From NCBI RefSeq assembly GCF_017873565.1, contig NZ_JAGGKH010000017.1, forward strand, positions 53,817-117,816: 64,000 nt of DNA, read 5' to 3'. The position numbers and the translations under genes were made by a program. The notes below the pieces were generated by a model. The model had not been told where the DNA came from. It did not search any database and saw nothing but the letters and a program-made list of their open reading frames with translations. Of this stretch, positions 42,648-52,429 are shown piece by piece; within the stretch, counting starts at the first letter, position 1, and every line of letters starts with the position of its first letter. This DNA is from Lederbergia galactosidilytica (GTDB lineage: Bacteria > Bacillota > Bacilli > Bacillales > Bacillaceae_C).

Positions 42648-44456
42648 ATGAAAAAAGGATTCTTAATGATTCTGCTAGTTTTTGTACTTGTAGCAGCAGG
42701 ATGTGTTAACACAAAATCCAAAGTAGAAGAAGAATCAGGTTCTAAGTCTGGCGGAGATAAGTCAGATGTTGAAATTGAAATCCTTGGAATGAGCAGTGGA
42801 GAGGATGATATGAATATTGTCCGTGACCAACTCGTGAAAAATGGATTTAAGGTTAAATTAAATATTCAACCAGACTATGGTAGCTTTAAAGCACAGGAAG
42901 ATGCAGGAAATTATGATGTATCTTTATCAAGTTGGACAACGGTCACAGGAAATCCTGATTATGCAGTTCGTTCTTTATTTATCTCTGGCGGAGATTATAG
43001 TACTCTTGAAGATAAAGAGATTGATCAATTGATTAATAAAGCAGCAGAGGAAACACCTGAAGAATATGCACAGACTTATAAAGATTTAGAGCAACAACTT
43101 GTTTTTGATAAAGCTTATATTGCACCACTATACAGTTCTTATAAAACCCAGGCCGTGAATAAAGATATATTGAATGCTGACTCAGTTCGACTCTCGAAAT
43201 CACGCTCCCTTGCATGGGAAGACATTGATTTCAATGATAGTTCGAAAAGAGATTCAGATCCATTGATTTTATCACAGGCTGAATCGTCTTTAACTTCACT
43301 TGACCCTATTAAAGGAAATAATGGTTCCATCAATATGTTGAACACAAATATGTATGTACGCATTGTCAATCTAACTGATGACGATCAAATTACATCAGAT
43401 GGTTCCTTATCATATAACAATAGTATTGCAGATGGAAATTCCGATTATTATTTCATTTTGCGGGATGATATTAACTTTGCAAAAATCACAGACAAAAAAG
43501 CAGAAGATACAGGGGAACGTGTCGGAGCTGAGGATGTAGTCTTCTCATTAGAACGAGCAAAAGATAAAAATTCCGTTCCAAACCATGCAACCTATACTTT
43601 GCATGAACATATTAACAATGTTGAGATTGTGACAGATCTCTCTGAATTAGAAAGTACAAAACAAGCAAATAGTGATACCTCCGTTCGTGAAGCTTTGGAA
43701 GATGGCTTAGATACAAAAATTTCAGAGCTTGTGTCAGATAAAACAAAAGTAAATAATAAAGAAGGAAAATACCAAGTAGTTAAAATTACGACTACAGAAC
43801 CATTTCCACAAGTACTAAATTATTTAGCGCACCAATCAGCTGGAATTGTTTCGAAAGAACAAGTAGAGAGTATCAATACGTATGATGTAGAATCTTATGA
43901 TCCTAATAAAGATATAGCGTATGGGGATCAAAGCACTCTAACCGAAGGGGACAAATACGATAATCATATATATGCAAGTGGACCTTACATTCTCTCATAT
44001 AAAAACGATTATGAAGCTGTGTTTTATAAAAACCCTGGCTATATGGCAGGAACAGATCATGAGCCTAACATAGACACTGTACAAGTTCGCTTTATTAGTG
44101 ATGCGGATAGTACGTTATCTGCTCTACGTAATGGGGAGATTTATGTCTACTATGGTGTTCCTGAAACAAAATATGATGTCGTTGAAAAGGATGAAAAACT
44201 ACGTCTTCAAACGATTGAAAGTAATGCAGTCACTTACTTGCTATTCAATACGAAAAATCGTGATGTAGCTAAAAGTGAAGACTTAAGAAAAGCAGTTCTA
44301 TATTCCATTAATCAAGATGAAATTATTGATTTCTATCATGGAAATAAAATTAAAGCAGTCTCCACTGTTAGCCCGCTTGTCGATACAGGGAATGAATTAA
44401 AAGCAGACAGTGAAAAAGCTAAAGAATACTTACAAAAATATAAGGAAAGCAAATAA
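42648..44456 (+). CDS. Opp-type binding lipoprotein, apparently circularly permuted
   Basis: A 602-residue lipoprotein. ATG 42648 has AGGAGG 7 bases upstream; lipobox LVAAGC. Domain order is unusual. Residues about 40-195 look like the C-terminal part of SBP_bac_5 (VRDQLVKNGFKVKLNI, GNYDVSLSSWTTV, then STLEDKEIDQLINKAAEETP and DKAYIAPLYSSYKTQAV). Residues about 210-600 look like the N-terminal and middle part (SLTSLDPIKG, a cluster of tAEDVVFSLERAKD type, ASGPYILSYKN), finishing with LRKAVLYSINQDEIIDFYHG and SEKAKEYLQKY. In ordinary family members that last point is followed by the segment placed here at the front. The ligand is probably a peptide or oligosaccharide. Confidence 0.85.
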   Translation: MKKGFLMILLVFVLVAAGCVNTKSKVEEESGSKSGGDKSDVEIEILGMSSGEDDMNIVRDQLVKNGFKVKLNIQPDYGSFKAQEDAGNYDVSLSSWTTVTGNPDYAVRSLFISGGDYSTLEDKEIDQLINKAAEETPEEYAQTYKDLEQQLVFDKAYIAPLYSSYKTQAVNKDILNADSVRLSKSRSLAWEDIDFNDSSKRDSDPLILSQAESSLTSLDPIKGNNGSINMLNTNMYVRIVNLTDDDQITSDGSLSYNNSIADGNSDYYFILRDDINFAKITDKKAEDTGERVGAEDVVFSLERAKDKNSVPNHATYTLHEHINNVEIVTDLSELESTKQANSDTSVREALEDGLDTKISELVSDKTKVNNKEGKYQVVKITTTEPFPQVLNYLAHQSAGIVSKEQVESINTYDVESYDPNKDIAYGDQSTLTEGDKYDNHIYASGPYILSYKNDYEAVFYKNPGYMAGTDHEPNIDTVQVRFISDADSTLSALRNGEIYVYYGVPETKYDVVEKDEKLRLQTIESNAVTYLLFNTKNRDVAKSEDLRKAVLYSINQDEIIDFYHGNKIKAVSTVSPLVDTGNELKADSEKAKEYLQKYKESK

Positions 44457-44467
44457 ATATCAATATT

Positions 44468-44511
44468 AGGCAAGCAGCGTAAAAGGTTTATTTTTCGCTG
44501 CTTGCCTTTTT
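44468..44511 (+). terminator. Terminator of the second importer operon
   Basis: AGGCAAGCAGCG (44468-44479) and CGCTGCTTGCCT (44496-44507) are perfect 12-base arms, followed by TTTTT. A second small hairpin (AAAAAGTT...AACTTTTT) follows at about 44519-44545. The remaining spacer to 44912 holds only the rhaEW promoter region. Confidence 0.88.
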
Positions 44512-44780
44512 ACATCTAAAAAGTTTGGTTTTCACCTAACTTTTTGGATGCCTATATGTGTTTAAAGGTCAAGGTTTATTTTTGGGGAAACTTAAAATAC
44601 CAATAGGAAGCATGCTCCTGTTTCGCAGTGTGACTAAGAATCTCTGTACGGCGTATACTTTTGCGAATAACATCCTATTGATTCATAACCCTCAATAGCT
44701 GCCTTCAATCCAGTTTTCAAAAAACAAATATTATCTTTGAAAAACTTTATAAGATTGTTTTTAGGCTATTGCAACTAACG

Positions 44781-44858
44781 ATCTTTATTTTATTGGTTTT
44801 GTTTTATTAAACAAAAGTAAATAAAGGTATATACAAACAAAACAAAGTTATCTATAAT
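44781..44858 (+). promoter_or_regulatory. rhaEW promoter and candidate RhaR half-sites
   Basis: TATACA (44830-44835), 17 bases and TATAAT (44853-44858) form the promoter. ATCTTTAT (44781-44788) and the inverse ATAAAGGT (44821-44828) match the half-sites ATCTTTAT and ATAAAGAT found before rhaR (50637-50660), suggesting a shared repressor. The AACAAA-rich stretch between them may also take part. Confidence 0.5.
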
Positions 44859-44912
44859 GGTATCAGAAGTATATAAAATAATTAGAAAAGTAAGCATCTT
44901 AGGAGGGATGAC

Positions 44913-46979
44913 ATGGTTGAGAATCTTTGGAAAGAGACAGAAGCCAATCAATTAAATAGTGATTTAGAAAAACTAGTGTATCGTTCGAATTTGCTAGGGT
45001 CAGATCGCTCTGTTTGTAATTGGGGAGGCGGAAATACCTCCATGAAAACAACTGAAAAAGACTTTGCAGGACGCGAGATCGATGTTCTATGGGTAAAAGG
45101 AAGCGGTTCTGATCTTGCCACAATGGGGAAAGAAAACTTTACAGGATTACGCTTAGCGGATATCCATCCATTAATGGAAAGAGATGAAATGTCAGATGAG
45201 GAGATGGTAGAATATTTATCACATTGTATGATCGACTCAAAGCATCCAAGAGCTTCTATCGAAACATTGTTACATGCCTTTTTGCCGTTTCCACATGTAG
45301 ATCATACACATCCAGATGCTATTATTAGTATTTGTTGTGCTGATAATGGGCGCGAAAAAGCGGAGGAAATTTTCGGGAATCGATTTGTCTGGGTTCCATA
45401 TATCAGACCGGGCTTTACTTTATCAAAGATGATCGCAGAAGGAGTACAAAACAATCCTCAAGCTGACTTAGTTTTAATGGAGAAGCATGGACTAGTTGTG
45501 TGGGGAAATACTGCGGAAGAAAGCTATGCTAAAACAATTAAGGTCATTCAAGAGGCGGAATCTTATATTCAAGCTCAAGAAAAAGGACAATCTTTCGGTG
45601 GTCAAAAATATCAAGCGCTTTCTGAAGAGGAGCAAAAAACGGCCCTAGCAAAAGTTTTACCCGTTATCCGTGGCGCAATCAGTCAAGATAAAAAAATGCT
45701 TGTTACTTATAATAGCTCAGACGAAGTCATGGAGTTTGTAAATAGCCAGGATGCTCAAGCACTTTCCCAAGTGGGGGCCGCCTGCCCAGATCATTTAGTT
45801 CACACGAAGAGAACACCATTGTTTGTTGAGTGGAATCCTAGTTCTGAAGATCTCGACTCATTAGTAGAAAAAATTAAGACAGGAATTCAAAACTTTGAAG
45901 AAGAATATATAGCTTATTTTAATCGGAATCATCATGAAGGTGACCAAATGTTCGAGCCAGTGCCAAGAGTTATCTTAATTCCCGGTATTGGTATGATCAA
46001 TACTGGGAAAAGCATAGCGATGGCGAAGGTTAGTGGAGCACTTTATAAACGCGCTATTGCTGTTATGAAGGGCAGCACAACATTAGGAGAATTTGTTTCC
46101 TTAAATGAAAATGAATCCTATAATATTGAATATTGGCCACTAGAATTGTATAAATTATCTTTAGCCCCGCCAGAGGCAGAGTTTTCTAGAAAAGTAGCTT
46201 TTGTCACTGGGGGTGCTGGTGGTATTGGGACGGCTGTATGTCGCCGTTTCATAGAGGACGGTGCACATGTTGTGATTGCAGACTTGAATTTCGAAGGAGC
46301 AGTGGAATTAGCGAAAGAGCTAAATACCCAGTATGGAGAAGGAAGGGCATTGGCGATTAAGATGGACGTGACAAGTGAAGAACAAGTCCAATCTGCTTTT
46401 GAAAAAGTAGCACTTCAATATGGTGGAGTAGATATCATCGTCAATAACGCTGGTTTGGCTACATCTAGTCCTTTAGATGAAACAACTTTGAAAGAATGGA
46501 ATTTGAATATGGATGTTTTAGCAACAGGTTATTTCCTTGTGGCAAGAGAAGCCTTTAAACAAATGAAAGTCCAAGATATTGGAGGAAGTATGGTCTTTAT
46601 TGGTTCGAAGAACTCTGTTTATGCTGGGAAAAATGTTACAGCTTATAGCTCTGCTAAAGCGCTTGAAGCTCATCTTGCTAGATGTATTGCCACAGAAGGA
46701 GGGGAATTTGGCATCCGGGTGAATACAGTTTTGCCAGATGCTGTATTGCAAGGTTCTGCCATTTGGGATTCAAAATGGCGTGAGGAAAGGGCTTCATCTT
46801 ACGGGATAGCACCAGATCAATTAGAAGAACATTATAGAAAGCGGACAACCCTTTCTGTTAATATATATCCTGCAGATATTGCAGAAGCAGTTGCTTTCTT
46901 TTCTTCCTCTAAAGCCGAAAAAACAACAGGATGTATGCTCACAGTAGATGGTGGAGTTCCCGCTGCTTTTACGAGATAA
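44913..46979 (+). CDS. rhaEW: Bifunctional rhamnulose-1-phosphate aldolase/lactaldehyde dehydrogenase
   Basis: A 688-residue fusion. The N-terminal class II aldolase/AraD domain (about 1-410) has NWGGGNTSMKT, the metal His pair in HVDHTHPDAI and the distal LMEKHGLVVWG. The C-terminal short-chain dehydrogenase (about 425-688) has VTGGAGGIGTAV, NNAGLATSSPL, the catalytic YSSAK and the ending LTVDGG. It splits rhamnulose-1-phosphate into dihydroxyacetone phosphate and lactaldehyde and oxidises the latter. Homologue of B. subtilis YuxG (RhaEW). An AGGAGGG site precedes the ATG. First gene of the rhamnose group. Confidence 0.94.
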   Translation: MVENLWKETEANQLNSDLEKLVYRSNLLGSDRSVCNWGGGNTSMKTTEKDFAGREIDVLWVKGSGSDLATMGKENFTGLRLADIHPLMERDEMSDEEMVEYLSHCMIDSKHPRASIETLLHAFLPFPHVDHTHPDAIISICCADNGREKAEEIFGNRFVWVPYIRPGFTLSKMIAEGVQNNPQADLVLMEKHGLVVWGNTAEESYAKTIKVIQEAESYIQAQEKGQSFGGQKYQALSEEEQKTALAKVLPVIRGAISQDKKMLVTYNSSDEVMEFVNSQDAQALSQVGAACPDHLVHTKRTPLFVEWNPSSEDLDSLVEKIKTGIQNFEEEYIAYFNRNHHEGDQMFEPVPRVILIPGIGMINTGKSIAMAKVSGALYKRAIAVMKGSTTLGEFVSLNENESYNIEYWPLELYKLSLAPPEAEFSRKVAFVTGGAGGIGTAVCRRFIEDGAHVVIADLNFEGAVELAKELNTQYGEGRALAIKMDVTSEEQVQSAFEKVALQYGGVDIIVNNAGLATSSPLDETTLKEWNLNMDVLATGYFLVAREAFKQMKVQDIGGSMVFIGSKNSVYAGKNVTAYSSAKALEAHLARCIATEGGEFGIRVNTVLPDAVLQGSAIWDSKWREERASSYGIAPDQLEEHYRKRTTLSVNIYPADIAEAVAFFSSSKAEKTTGCMLTVDGGVPAAFTR

Positions 46980-47073
46980 TGAGAAGGCGAGATTCACTGA
47001 TTAAGAGCAGAGGCTGAGTAAAATGGCTTTTCCCAAAGAAGATTGAACTACTATGATGCATATAACCTGTTTT

Positions 47074-47329
47074 GGAAATATACTTCGCTTTCCGCGGGCG
47101 GCTAATGAGCCTTAGAGCGGCAGGAAGTACGGCACAATAAATAGTGCGGCGGGTAAAAGGAAGTTGCACCTTGAGCCTACTAACAAGATGCTACAAGTTA
47201 GCCTATCGTTAAGTCGCACTCCTAGCTCTTCTCGTTGCCTTACGACGTACTAAATGTGCTCGTGTCCGCGTTAGTCATAGGATGTGCCTGTCAGTAGCCT
47301 GCCTTTCGCAGGAGTCTATGTATATTTCC
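47074..47329. repeat. Bacillaceae intergenic repeat with inserted middle
   Basis: Perfect terminal arms GGAAATATAC (47074-47083) and GTATATTTCC (47320-47329). Left interior CGCTTTCCGCGGGCGGCTAA and right interior CTTTCGCAGGAGTCTATG are the conserved parts of the common Bacillaceae hairpin repeat. The middle (about 47125-47295) is longer and unlike the standard element. Confidence 0.7.
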
Positions 47330-47387
47330 TCCGCTAAAGTAGGGCATGTTCTTCTTTGTCTCAGTCTTTTCCTTCTATTTCAATAAT

Positions 47388-47400
47388 AGAAAGCGTTTCA
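47388..47400 (+). promoter_or_regulatory. cre (CcpA) site before rhaB
   Basis: AGAAAGCGTTTCA matches the CcpA consensus TGAAAGCGTTTCA at 12 of 13 positions. About 115 bases before the rhaB start, it fits glucose repression of rhamnose use. Confidence 0.6.
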
Positions 47401-47515
47401 CTTTAATTGCGTTCGTTCAAATTTTATCGGTGCCGATACTCATATATTTGAATCCTGGGCGTTAGAAACAGCACTAGTTATGCTTATAAATCTATCAATT
47501 GTAAAGGGGTGGAGA

Positions 47516-48943
47516 ATGATCGATTGCTTAGCAGTAGATATAGGTGCTTCTAGTGGCAGAGTTATTTTGGGGAGTTTACGAAATGATCGAATAGATTTAG
47601 AAGAGATTCATCGTTTTGAAAATGGTATGGTTGAAAAAAACGGGCAATTTTGCTGGGAACTAAACCGTCTATTTGAAGAAATAAAAATCGGCATTAAAAA
47701 ATGTCGAGATTTGGCGGTACAACCTGTAAGTATCGGGATTGATACTTGGGCTGTTGATTTTGTTTTATTAGATGAACAAGATCAATTATTAACGGAAGCT
47801 GTTGCTTATCGTGATCCAAGAACGAACGGGATCATGGAAGAAGTGGACGAAATTATCTCAAGAGAAAATCTATATGCTAAGACAGGTATTCAATTTTTGA
47901 CTTTTAATACGATTTACCAATTATATAGTCTGAAAAAAAATCACCCTGAAATTTTGCGAAAAGCAAAATCATTTCTGCTAATTCCAGACTATCTCCATTT
48001 CTTGTTAACAGGAAAAAAGGTGAATGAATATACGAATGCGACAACGACTCAATTAGTCAATGCATCTACAAAAGAGTGGGATCAAGATATTATAACAAAA
48101 TTAGGTTTTCCATTGGAAATGTTTCAGGAAATTCAAAAGCCGAAAACGAACTTAGGAGGGCTAAAAAAGGAGCTGAACGAGGAATTTGGCTTCGATATGG
48201 AAGTGATTTTACCAGCCACTCATGATACAGGTTCGGCGGTTATTGCTGTGCCTGAAGTAGAGCCTACGATCTATCTAAGCTCTGGAACTTGGTCATTAAT
48301 GGGTATTGAAAATCATTTTCCAATTTGTTCTCCGAAAGCGTTGTCATACAATTTCACAAATGAGGGTGGTATAGATGGCCGCTTTCGTGTCTTGAAAAAC
48401 ATTATGGGATTATGGATATTGCAGGAAATAAGAAGAAATTTTGATAATCGATATTCTTTTGCCGAGTTAGCAGAATTAGCCAAAACGAGCGAAATAAATT
48501 CTATTATCGATGTAGAAGATGACCGTTTTTTAAAACCAGATCATATGGTCGAGGAGATTCAAGCGTATTGTCAAGAAACGAAGCAAACGATCCCGGAAAC
48601 ACCAGGTGAAATAGCAAAATGTATCTTTATTAGTTTAGCAAAACGTTATAACCAGGTTGTAGCTGAATTGGAAGCATTATTTGGAAAAAGTTACAGTCAA
48701 ATTAATATTATTGGCGGTGGCGCGCAAAATGCCTATTTAAATCAGCTTGTAGCTGATGGAACGAAAAAAGAAGTGCATGTCGGCCCTGTGGAGGCGACGA
48801 CGATTGGAAACCTTGTTGCCCAATATATTGCTTTGGGTGGAATAGAAAATATTGACCAAGCAAGAACAATTATTAAAGATTCTTTCACTGTAGATAAATA
48901 TAGCCCTAAATCAAATGAGGAGGTTGAAAGTTATGAGTGTTAA
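47516..48943 (+). CDS. rhaB: Rhamnulokinase
   Basis: A 475-residue sugar kinase of the FGGY family that phosphorylates L-rhamnulose at C1. It has the N-terminal ATP-type fold [65 protein letters not shown] and the ADP-site [23 protein letters not shown] 47516 follows AAGGGGTGG; the longer start at 47480 has no site. It overlaps rhaA by 11 bases, so the two are co-translated. Likely controlled by the cre site at 47388 and by RhaR. Confidence 0.95.
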   Translation: MIDCLAVDIGASSGRVILGSLRNDRIDLEEIHRFENGMVEKNGQFCWELNRLFEEIKIGIKKCRDLAVQPVSIGIDTWAVDFVLLDEQDQLLTEAVAYRDPRTNGIMEEVDEIISRENLYAKTGIQFLTFNTIYQLYSLKKNHPEILRKAKSFLLIPDYLHFLLTGKKVNEYTNATTTQLVNASTKEWDQDIITKLGFPLEMFQEIQKPKTNLGGLKKELNEEFGFDMEVILPATHDTGSAVIAVPEVEPTIYLSSGTWSLMGIENHFPICSPKALSYNFTNEGGIDGRFRVLKNIMGLWILQEIRRNFDNRYSFAELAELAKTSEINSIIDVEDDRFLKPDHMVEEIQAYCQETKQTIPETPGEIAKCIFISLAKRYNQVVAELEALFGKSYSQINIIGGGAQNAYLNQLVADGTKKEVHVGPVEATTIGNLVAQYIALGGIENIDQARTIIKDSFTVDKYSPKSNEEVESYEC

Positions 48944-50186
48944 TGAAACATTTGCATTTGCTAAAAAGCAATATGAGCGCCTTGGAATTGATGTTGATAA
49001 AGCAATCGAAAAACTAAAAAGTGTCTCCATTTCAGTTCATTGTTGGCAAGGAGATGATATCGGCGGTTTTGAGGTTAATAAGAGTGATTTATCTGGTGGA
49101 ATAGAAGTAACTGGAAATTATCCTGGTAAAGCGAGAACCCCTGAAGAACTCCGTGCAGATTTAGAAAAGGCACTTTCATTTATCCCTGGAAAGCATCGGG
49201 TGAACCTTCATGCTATTTATGCTGAGACAGATGGGGAAGTGGTGGATCGGGATCAGCTTAAACCAGAGCATTTTGAAAAGTGGGTACAATGGGCGAAAAA
49301 ACATAATCTTGGTCTAGATTTTAACCCGACTTTATTCTCCCACGAAAAAGCAGAGGATGGTCTAACATTATCACATCCAAATGCTGAAATACGCCAATTT
49401 TGGATCGATCATTGTAAAGCTTGCCGGAAAATTGGCGAGTATTTTGGGAGAGAATTAGGAACACCTTGTTTAACGAATATTTGGATACCAGATGGTTATA
49501 AGGATACACCTAGCGATCGACTTACACCAAGGAAGCGCTTGAAGGAAGCGTTGGATGAAATTTTTGCTGAGGAAATTGATGAAGCCTATCATCTAGATGC
49601 TGTAGAAAGTAAATTATTTGGAATCGGCTCTGAAGCTTATGTTGTTGGTTCTCATGAATTTTATTTAAGTTATGCTTTGAAAAATAATAAACTTTGCTTA
49701 TTAGATACAGGGCATTATCATCCTACAGAGATGGTTTCTAATAAAATTTCATCATTGCTTTTATATAGTGATCGTTTAGCTTTACATGTTTCTCGCCCTG
49801 TACGTTGGGATAGTGATCATGTTGTCACATTTGATGATGAATTAAGAGAGATTGCTCTAGAAATCGTTCGTAATGATGCATTAGAGCAGGTTATGATTGG
49901 GCTTGATTTCTTTGATGCGAGTATTAATCGGGTAGCTGCTTGGACAATCGGTACACGGAATATGCTCAAAGCTCTCCTCTATGCGCTTCTGACACCAAAT
50001 GACCATTTACGTGAGTTACAGGAAAAAGGAGATTATACGAAAAGATTGGCATTAATGGAAGAGCTTAAGACATATCCATTCGGTGCTATTTGGGATTATT
50101 ATTGTGAACAAATGAATGTTCCAATAAAAGAATCATGGTTGACTGAAGTTGATGAATATGAAGCACAAGTATTGCTAAAGCGTTAG
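48933..50186 (+). CDS. rhaA: L-rhamnose isomerase
   Basis: A 417-residue metal-dependent TIM barrel converting L-rhamnose to L-rhamnulose. It has [80 protein letters not shown] and [16 protein letters not shown]. These hold the Glu, Asp and His metal ligands. ATG 48933 has AGGAGG 9 bases upstream, inside rhaB; an ATG at 48915 lacks one. Near the E. coli length. No rhaM mutarotase gene lies between rhaB and rhaA, unlike the B. subtilis operon. Confidence 0.96.
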   Translation: MSVNETFAFAKKQYERLGIDVDKAIEKLKSVSISVHCWQGDDIGGFEVNKSDLSGGIEVTGNYPGKARTPEELRADLEKALSFIPGKHRVNLHAIYAETDGEVVDRDQLKPEHFEKWVQWAKKHNLGLDFNPTLFSHEKAEDGLTLSHPNAEIRQFWIDHCKACRKIGEYFGRELGTPCLTNIWIPDGYKDTPSDRLTPRKRLKEALDEIFAEEIDEAYHLDAVESKLFGIGSEAYVVGSHEFYLSYALKNNKLCLLDTGHYHPTEMVSNKISSLLLYSDRLALHVSRPVRWDSDHVVTFDDELREIALEIVRNDALEQVMIGLDFFDASINRVAAWTIGTRNMLKALLYALLTPNDHLRELQEKGDYTKRLALMEELKTYPFGAIWDYYCEQMNVPIKESWLTEVDEYEAQVLLKR

Positions 50187-50208
50187 TAATTTATGCTAAC
50201 AAGTCAAT

Positions 50209-50268
50209 CTAACATCCCCTCCATTATCATATTTTAGCTATAAGAAAGGGTGTGGGGTGTTAGCTTTT
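50209..50268 (+). terminator. Terminator after rhaA
   Basis: CTAACATCCCC (50209-50219) pairs with GGGGTGTTAG (50254-50263) with one bulge, followed by CTTTT. Loop about 34 bases. Confidence 0.6.
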
Positions 50269-50317
50269 AGGGTAATCGGAAAATAATGTGGAATGAATGG
50301 TAATTTTTGAAACCCAC

Positions 50318-50432
50318 AAATGGAATATGCTCTGTTTCTGCGAGCGAGCGGCAAGCCCCTTAGGCTCAGCCTTCCGGGACCTTGCCGCTTTCTTATTTCT
50401 TATATCCTGTAGGAGTCTCGCCTATTCCATTT
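50318..50432. repeat. Bacillaceae intergenic inverted repeat
   Basis: Perfect terminal arms AAATGGAATA (50318-50327) and TATTCCATTT (50423-50432). The interior has GCGAGCGAGCGGCAAG...CTTGCCGC and the conserved TGTAGGAGTCTCGCC end. Same superfamily as 47074-47329. It fills much of the 500-base spacer before rhaR. Confidence 0.75.
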
Positions 50433-50622
50433 GCTACGGATGGCTTATCGTTTCATAATTTCCACATGATCATCCGAATACCCGTTTTTTCTGGAGCTAT
50501 GTAGATGTAAGCTTATCTGAAAAGCGAAGGACTTATCATATTTGGCTTTCAGATCTGTCAGGTTCTGATCGGGGCGCTTTTATTCATCACGCTTCTTTAT
50601 TAGTGTCCTGCTTACTTCTTAA

Positions 50623-50660
50623 ATCTTTATCCTTATATCTTTATCTTGTAGAATAAAGAT
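50623..50660 (+). promoter_or_regulatory. Candidate RhaR operator before rhaR
   Basis: ATCTTTATC occurs twice as a direct repeat (50623-50631, 50637-50645). The second copy forms an inverted repeat with ATAAAGAT (50653-50660) over an 8-base spacer. It lies 27 bases before the rhaR ATG, and similar half-sites precede rhaEW. Autoregulation by a DeoR protein is the natural reading. Confidence 0.5.
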
Positions 50661-50686
50661 GGACTGTATTAATTTGAGGTGAGAAT

Positions 50687-51451
50687 ATGCTTGTAGCAGA
50701 AAGACATGAAAAAATCGTAGAAACTGTTAATAAAAATGGAAGTATTCGTGTTTCTGAATTAAGTCAACTGTTCAAAGTGACAGAGGAAACGATCAGAAGA
50801 GATTTAGAAAAGCTTGAAAAAGAAGGGGAATTAAGAAGAAGTCATGGCGGAGCTGTAAGTATTAAAAGGGATAAAGGGATAGAAATTCCCTATTTCGAAC
50901 GCGAGATTCAGAATACTGAAGAAAAAAATACGGTGGCAGATATTGCGATCCAATATGTAAAAGAGAATGATCGGATCATATTAGATGCGAGTACAACAGC
51001 TTGGTATATGGCCAAGAAGTTACCAGATATGCCATTAACCGTATTGACCAACTCCTTAAAAGTGGCAATGGAATTAGGAAGGCAAGAGAAAATAACTGTG
51101 ATTGGTACGGGAGGACGTCTGCTGTCTAAATCCCTTTCTTTTGTGGGACCACTAGCGATGGAGTCGATTGAATCTTATCGAGTAGACAAAGCCTTTATCT
51201 CATGTAAAGGAATTCATAAAAAGCGCGGAATAAGTGATACGAATGAATGGCAAGCCCAAGTGAAAAAGAAAATGATTGATGTAGCAGAAGAAGTGTATTT
51301 ATTAGCCGATTATAGCAAATTTGATGTACAAGCATTTTCAAAGATTGCTGCACTCGAGGAAATTAATACGATTATAACAGATGAAGCTACTGAAGAGCAT
51401 TATATTCAAGAGTATAAGGAAGAAGGAATTGAAGTTATTTCTGTTACTTGA
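50687..51451 (+). CDS. rhaR: DeoR-family regulator of rhamnose genes
   Basis: A 254-residue repressor. The N-terminal helix-turn-helix (about 1-55) has RHEKIVETVNKNGSIRVSEL, FKVTEETIRRDLEKLEKEGE and LRRSHGGAV. The DeoR sensor domain follows with LDASTTAWYMAKKLPD, VLTNSLKVAMELG, TVIGTGGRL and VDKAFISCKGI. The family binds phosphorylated sugars, here probably rhamnulose-1-phosphate or a related intermediate. Equivalent to B. subtilis YulB (RhaR) in length and context. A GAGGTGAG site precedes the ATG. Sits after, not within, the catabolic genes. Confidence 0.92.
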   Translation: MLVAERHEKIVETVNKNGSIRVSELSQLFKVTEETIRRDLEKLEKEGELRRSHGGAVSIKRDKGIEIPYFEREIQNTEEKNTVADIAIQYVKENDRIILDASTTAWYMAKKLPDMPLTVLTNSLKVAMELGRQEKITVIGTGGRLLSKSLSFVGPLAMESIESYRVDKAFISCKGIHKKRGISDTNEWQAQVKKKMIDVAEEVYLLADYSKFDVQAFSKIAALEEINTIITDEATEEHYIQEYKEEGIEVISVT

Positions 51452-51576
51452 AAAAGTTTTTGAAGTTGGGGAAGAGCGAAGCCATAAAAAGAAAATGGAT
51501 AAACTTTTTGAATTGGGCAGGTTTTTCTTGCTTTTGCGGCGTAACTATATGTAATAGCCAAAAAAGGATGGATAAT

Positions 51577-52395
51577 ATGAGCACAAATATAAAGTTTGAT
51601 TTTCATACCCACCATGACCGATGTGGTCATGCAAGAGGGAAAATCCGGGATTATATTGAGGCGGCTATAGCTAATGGATTAAATATGATCGGTATATCGG
51701 ATCATTCTCCTTACTTTGCGAGCGAGGAAGATCAGGCACATCCTGGTATTGCGATGGCTAAGAGTAGTTTTGCCACCTATGTGGAAGAAGTTTTAGCATT
51801 AAAAGAGGAATATAAGACAAAAATCGACGTATTATTAGGTGTTGAATCTGATTTTTTTCCAGAGCATATCCCATTATATCGTAAACAATATGCGCAATAT
51901 CCGTTTGATTATATTATCGGCTCTGTCCACCATGTTAATGGAATCAATATTTTTAATCGTGATCGTTGGGATGGATTAACGAAAGAAGAGATTAAACAAA
52001 CGAAAGATCGTTATTATGATTTAATTGCCCAATCGGCACAAAGTGGACTGTTTCAAATACTTGGCCATATTGATGCTATGAAAGGTTTTTATCCTGTATT
52101 TTCACAAATTGAGACAGAGGAAATCGAGCGGGCCTTAAAAATAATTGGAGAATATCCTGTAGCCATTGAAATTAATACCTCAGGAAAAACGAAAGATTGT
52201 GGTGGTTGGTATCCCTCCGATGAAATCCTTGAAAAAGCTCTTTATTATGGAGTCAAAGTGACATTTGGATCTGATGCCCATGATCCGGAAAGAGTTGGCG
52301 ATGATATGGAAGAAGTGCGCCAGCGTTTGAAAGAAATCGGCTTTAATGATTGGGCGTATTTCAAAGAACAACAAATGGTTTTAACCTCGTTATAA
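51577..52395 (+). CDS. PHP-domain phosphoesterase (HisJ/histidinol-phosphatase-like)
   Basis: A 272-residue metal-dependent phosphoesterase. ATG 51577 has AAGGATGG about 8 bases upstream; the open frame continues to 51448 but that part is not protein-like. PHP motifs: DFHTHHDRCGHA, GISDHSPYF, GVESDFFPEH, DYIIGSVHHV, ILGHIDAMKG and FGSDAHDPERVG. It resembles B. subtilis HisJ-type histidinol phosphatases, but no his genes are nearby, so another small phosphate ester is possible. Lies just after rhaR on the same strand. Confidence 0.88.
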   Translation: MSTNIKFDFHTHHDRCGHARGKIRDYIEAAIANGLNMIGISDHSPYFASEEDQAHPGIAMAKSSFATYVEEVLALKEEYKTKIDVLLGVESDFFPEHIPLYRKQYAQYPFDYIIGSVHHVNGINIFNRDRWDGLTKEEIKQTKDRYYDLIAQSAQSGLFQILGHIDAMKGFYPVFSQIETEEIERALKIIGEYPVAIEINTSGKTKDCGGWYPSDEILEKALYYGVKVTFGSDAHDPERVGDDMEEVRQRLKEIGFNDWAYFKEQQMVLTSL

Positions 52396-52429
52396 TATAA
52401 TAAGTGATCTTGCTTGGGAGGTGAGGAGG

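Larger units (their letters stand above)
46980..47515. other. Spacer between rhaEW and rhaB, with repeat and cre site
   Basis: No gene in 536 bases. It is occupied by an inverted-repeat element (47074-47329) and a cre-like site (47388-47400). The presence of cre and the distance suggest rhaBA has its own promoter, although boxes were not identified with confidence. Confidence 0.5.

Noticed and set aside
46969..47169. - strand 66-codon ORF after rhaEW
   Set aside because: It runs through an intergenic hairpin repeat and has no ribosome site.
51448..51576. N-terminal extension of the PHP protein
   Set aside because: The added 43 residues have no similarity to the family and a better ribosome site lies before ATG 51577.
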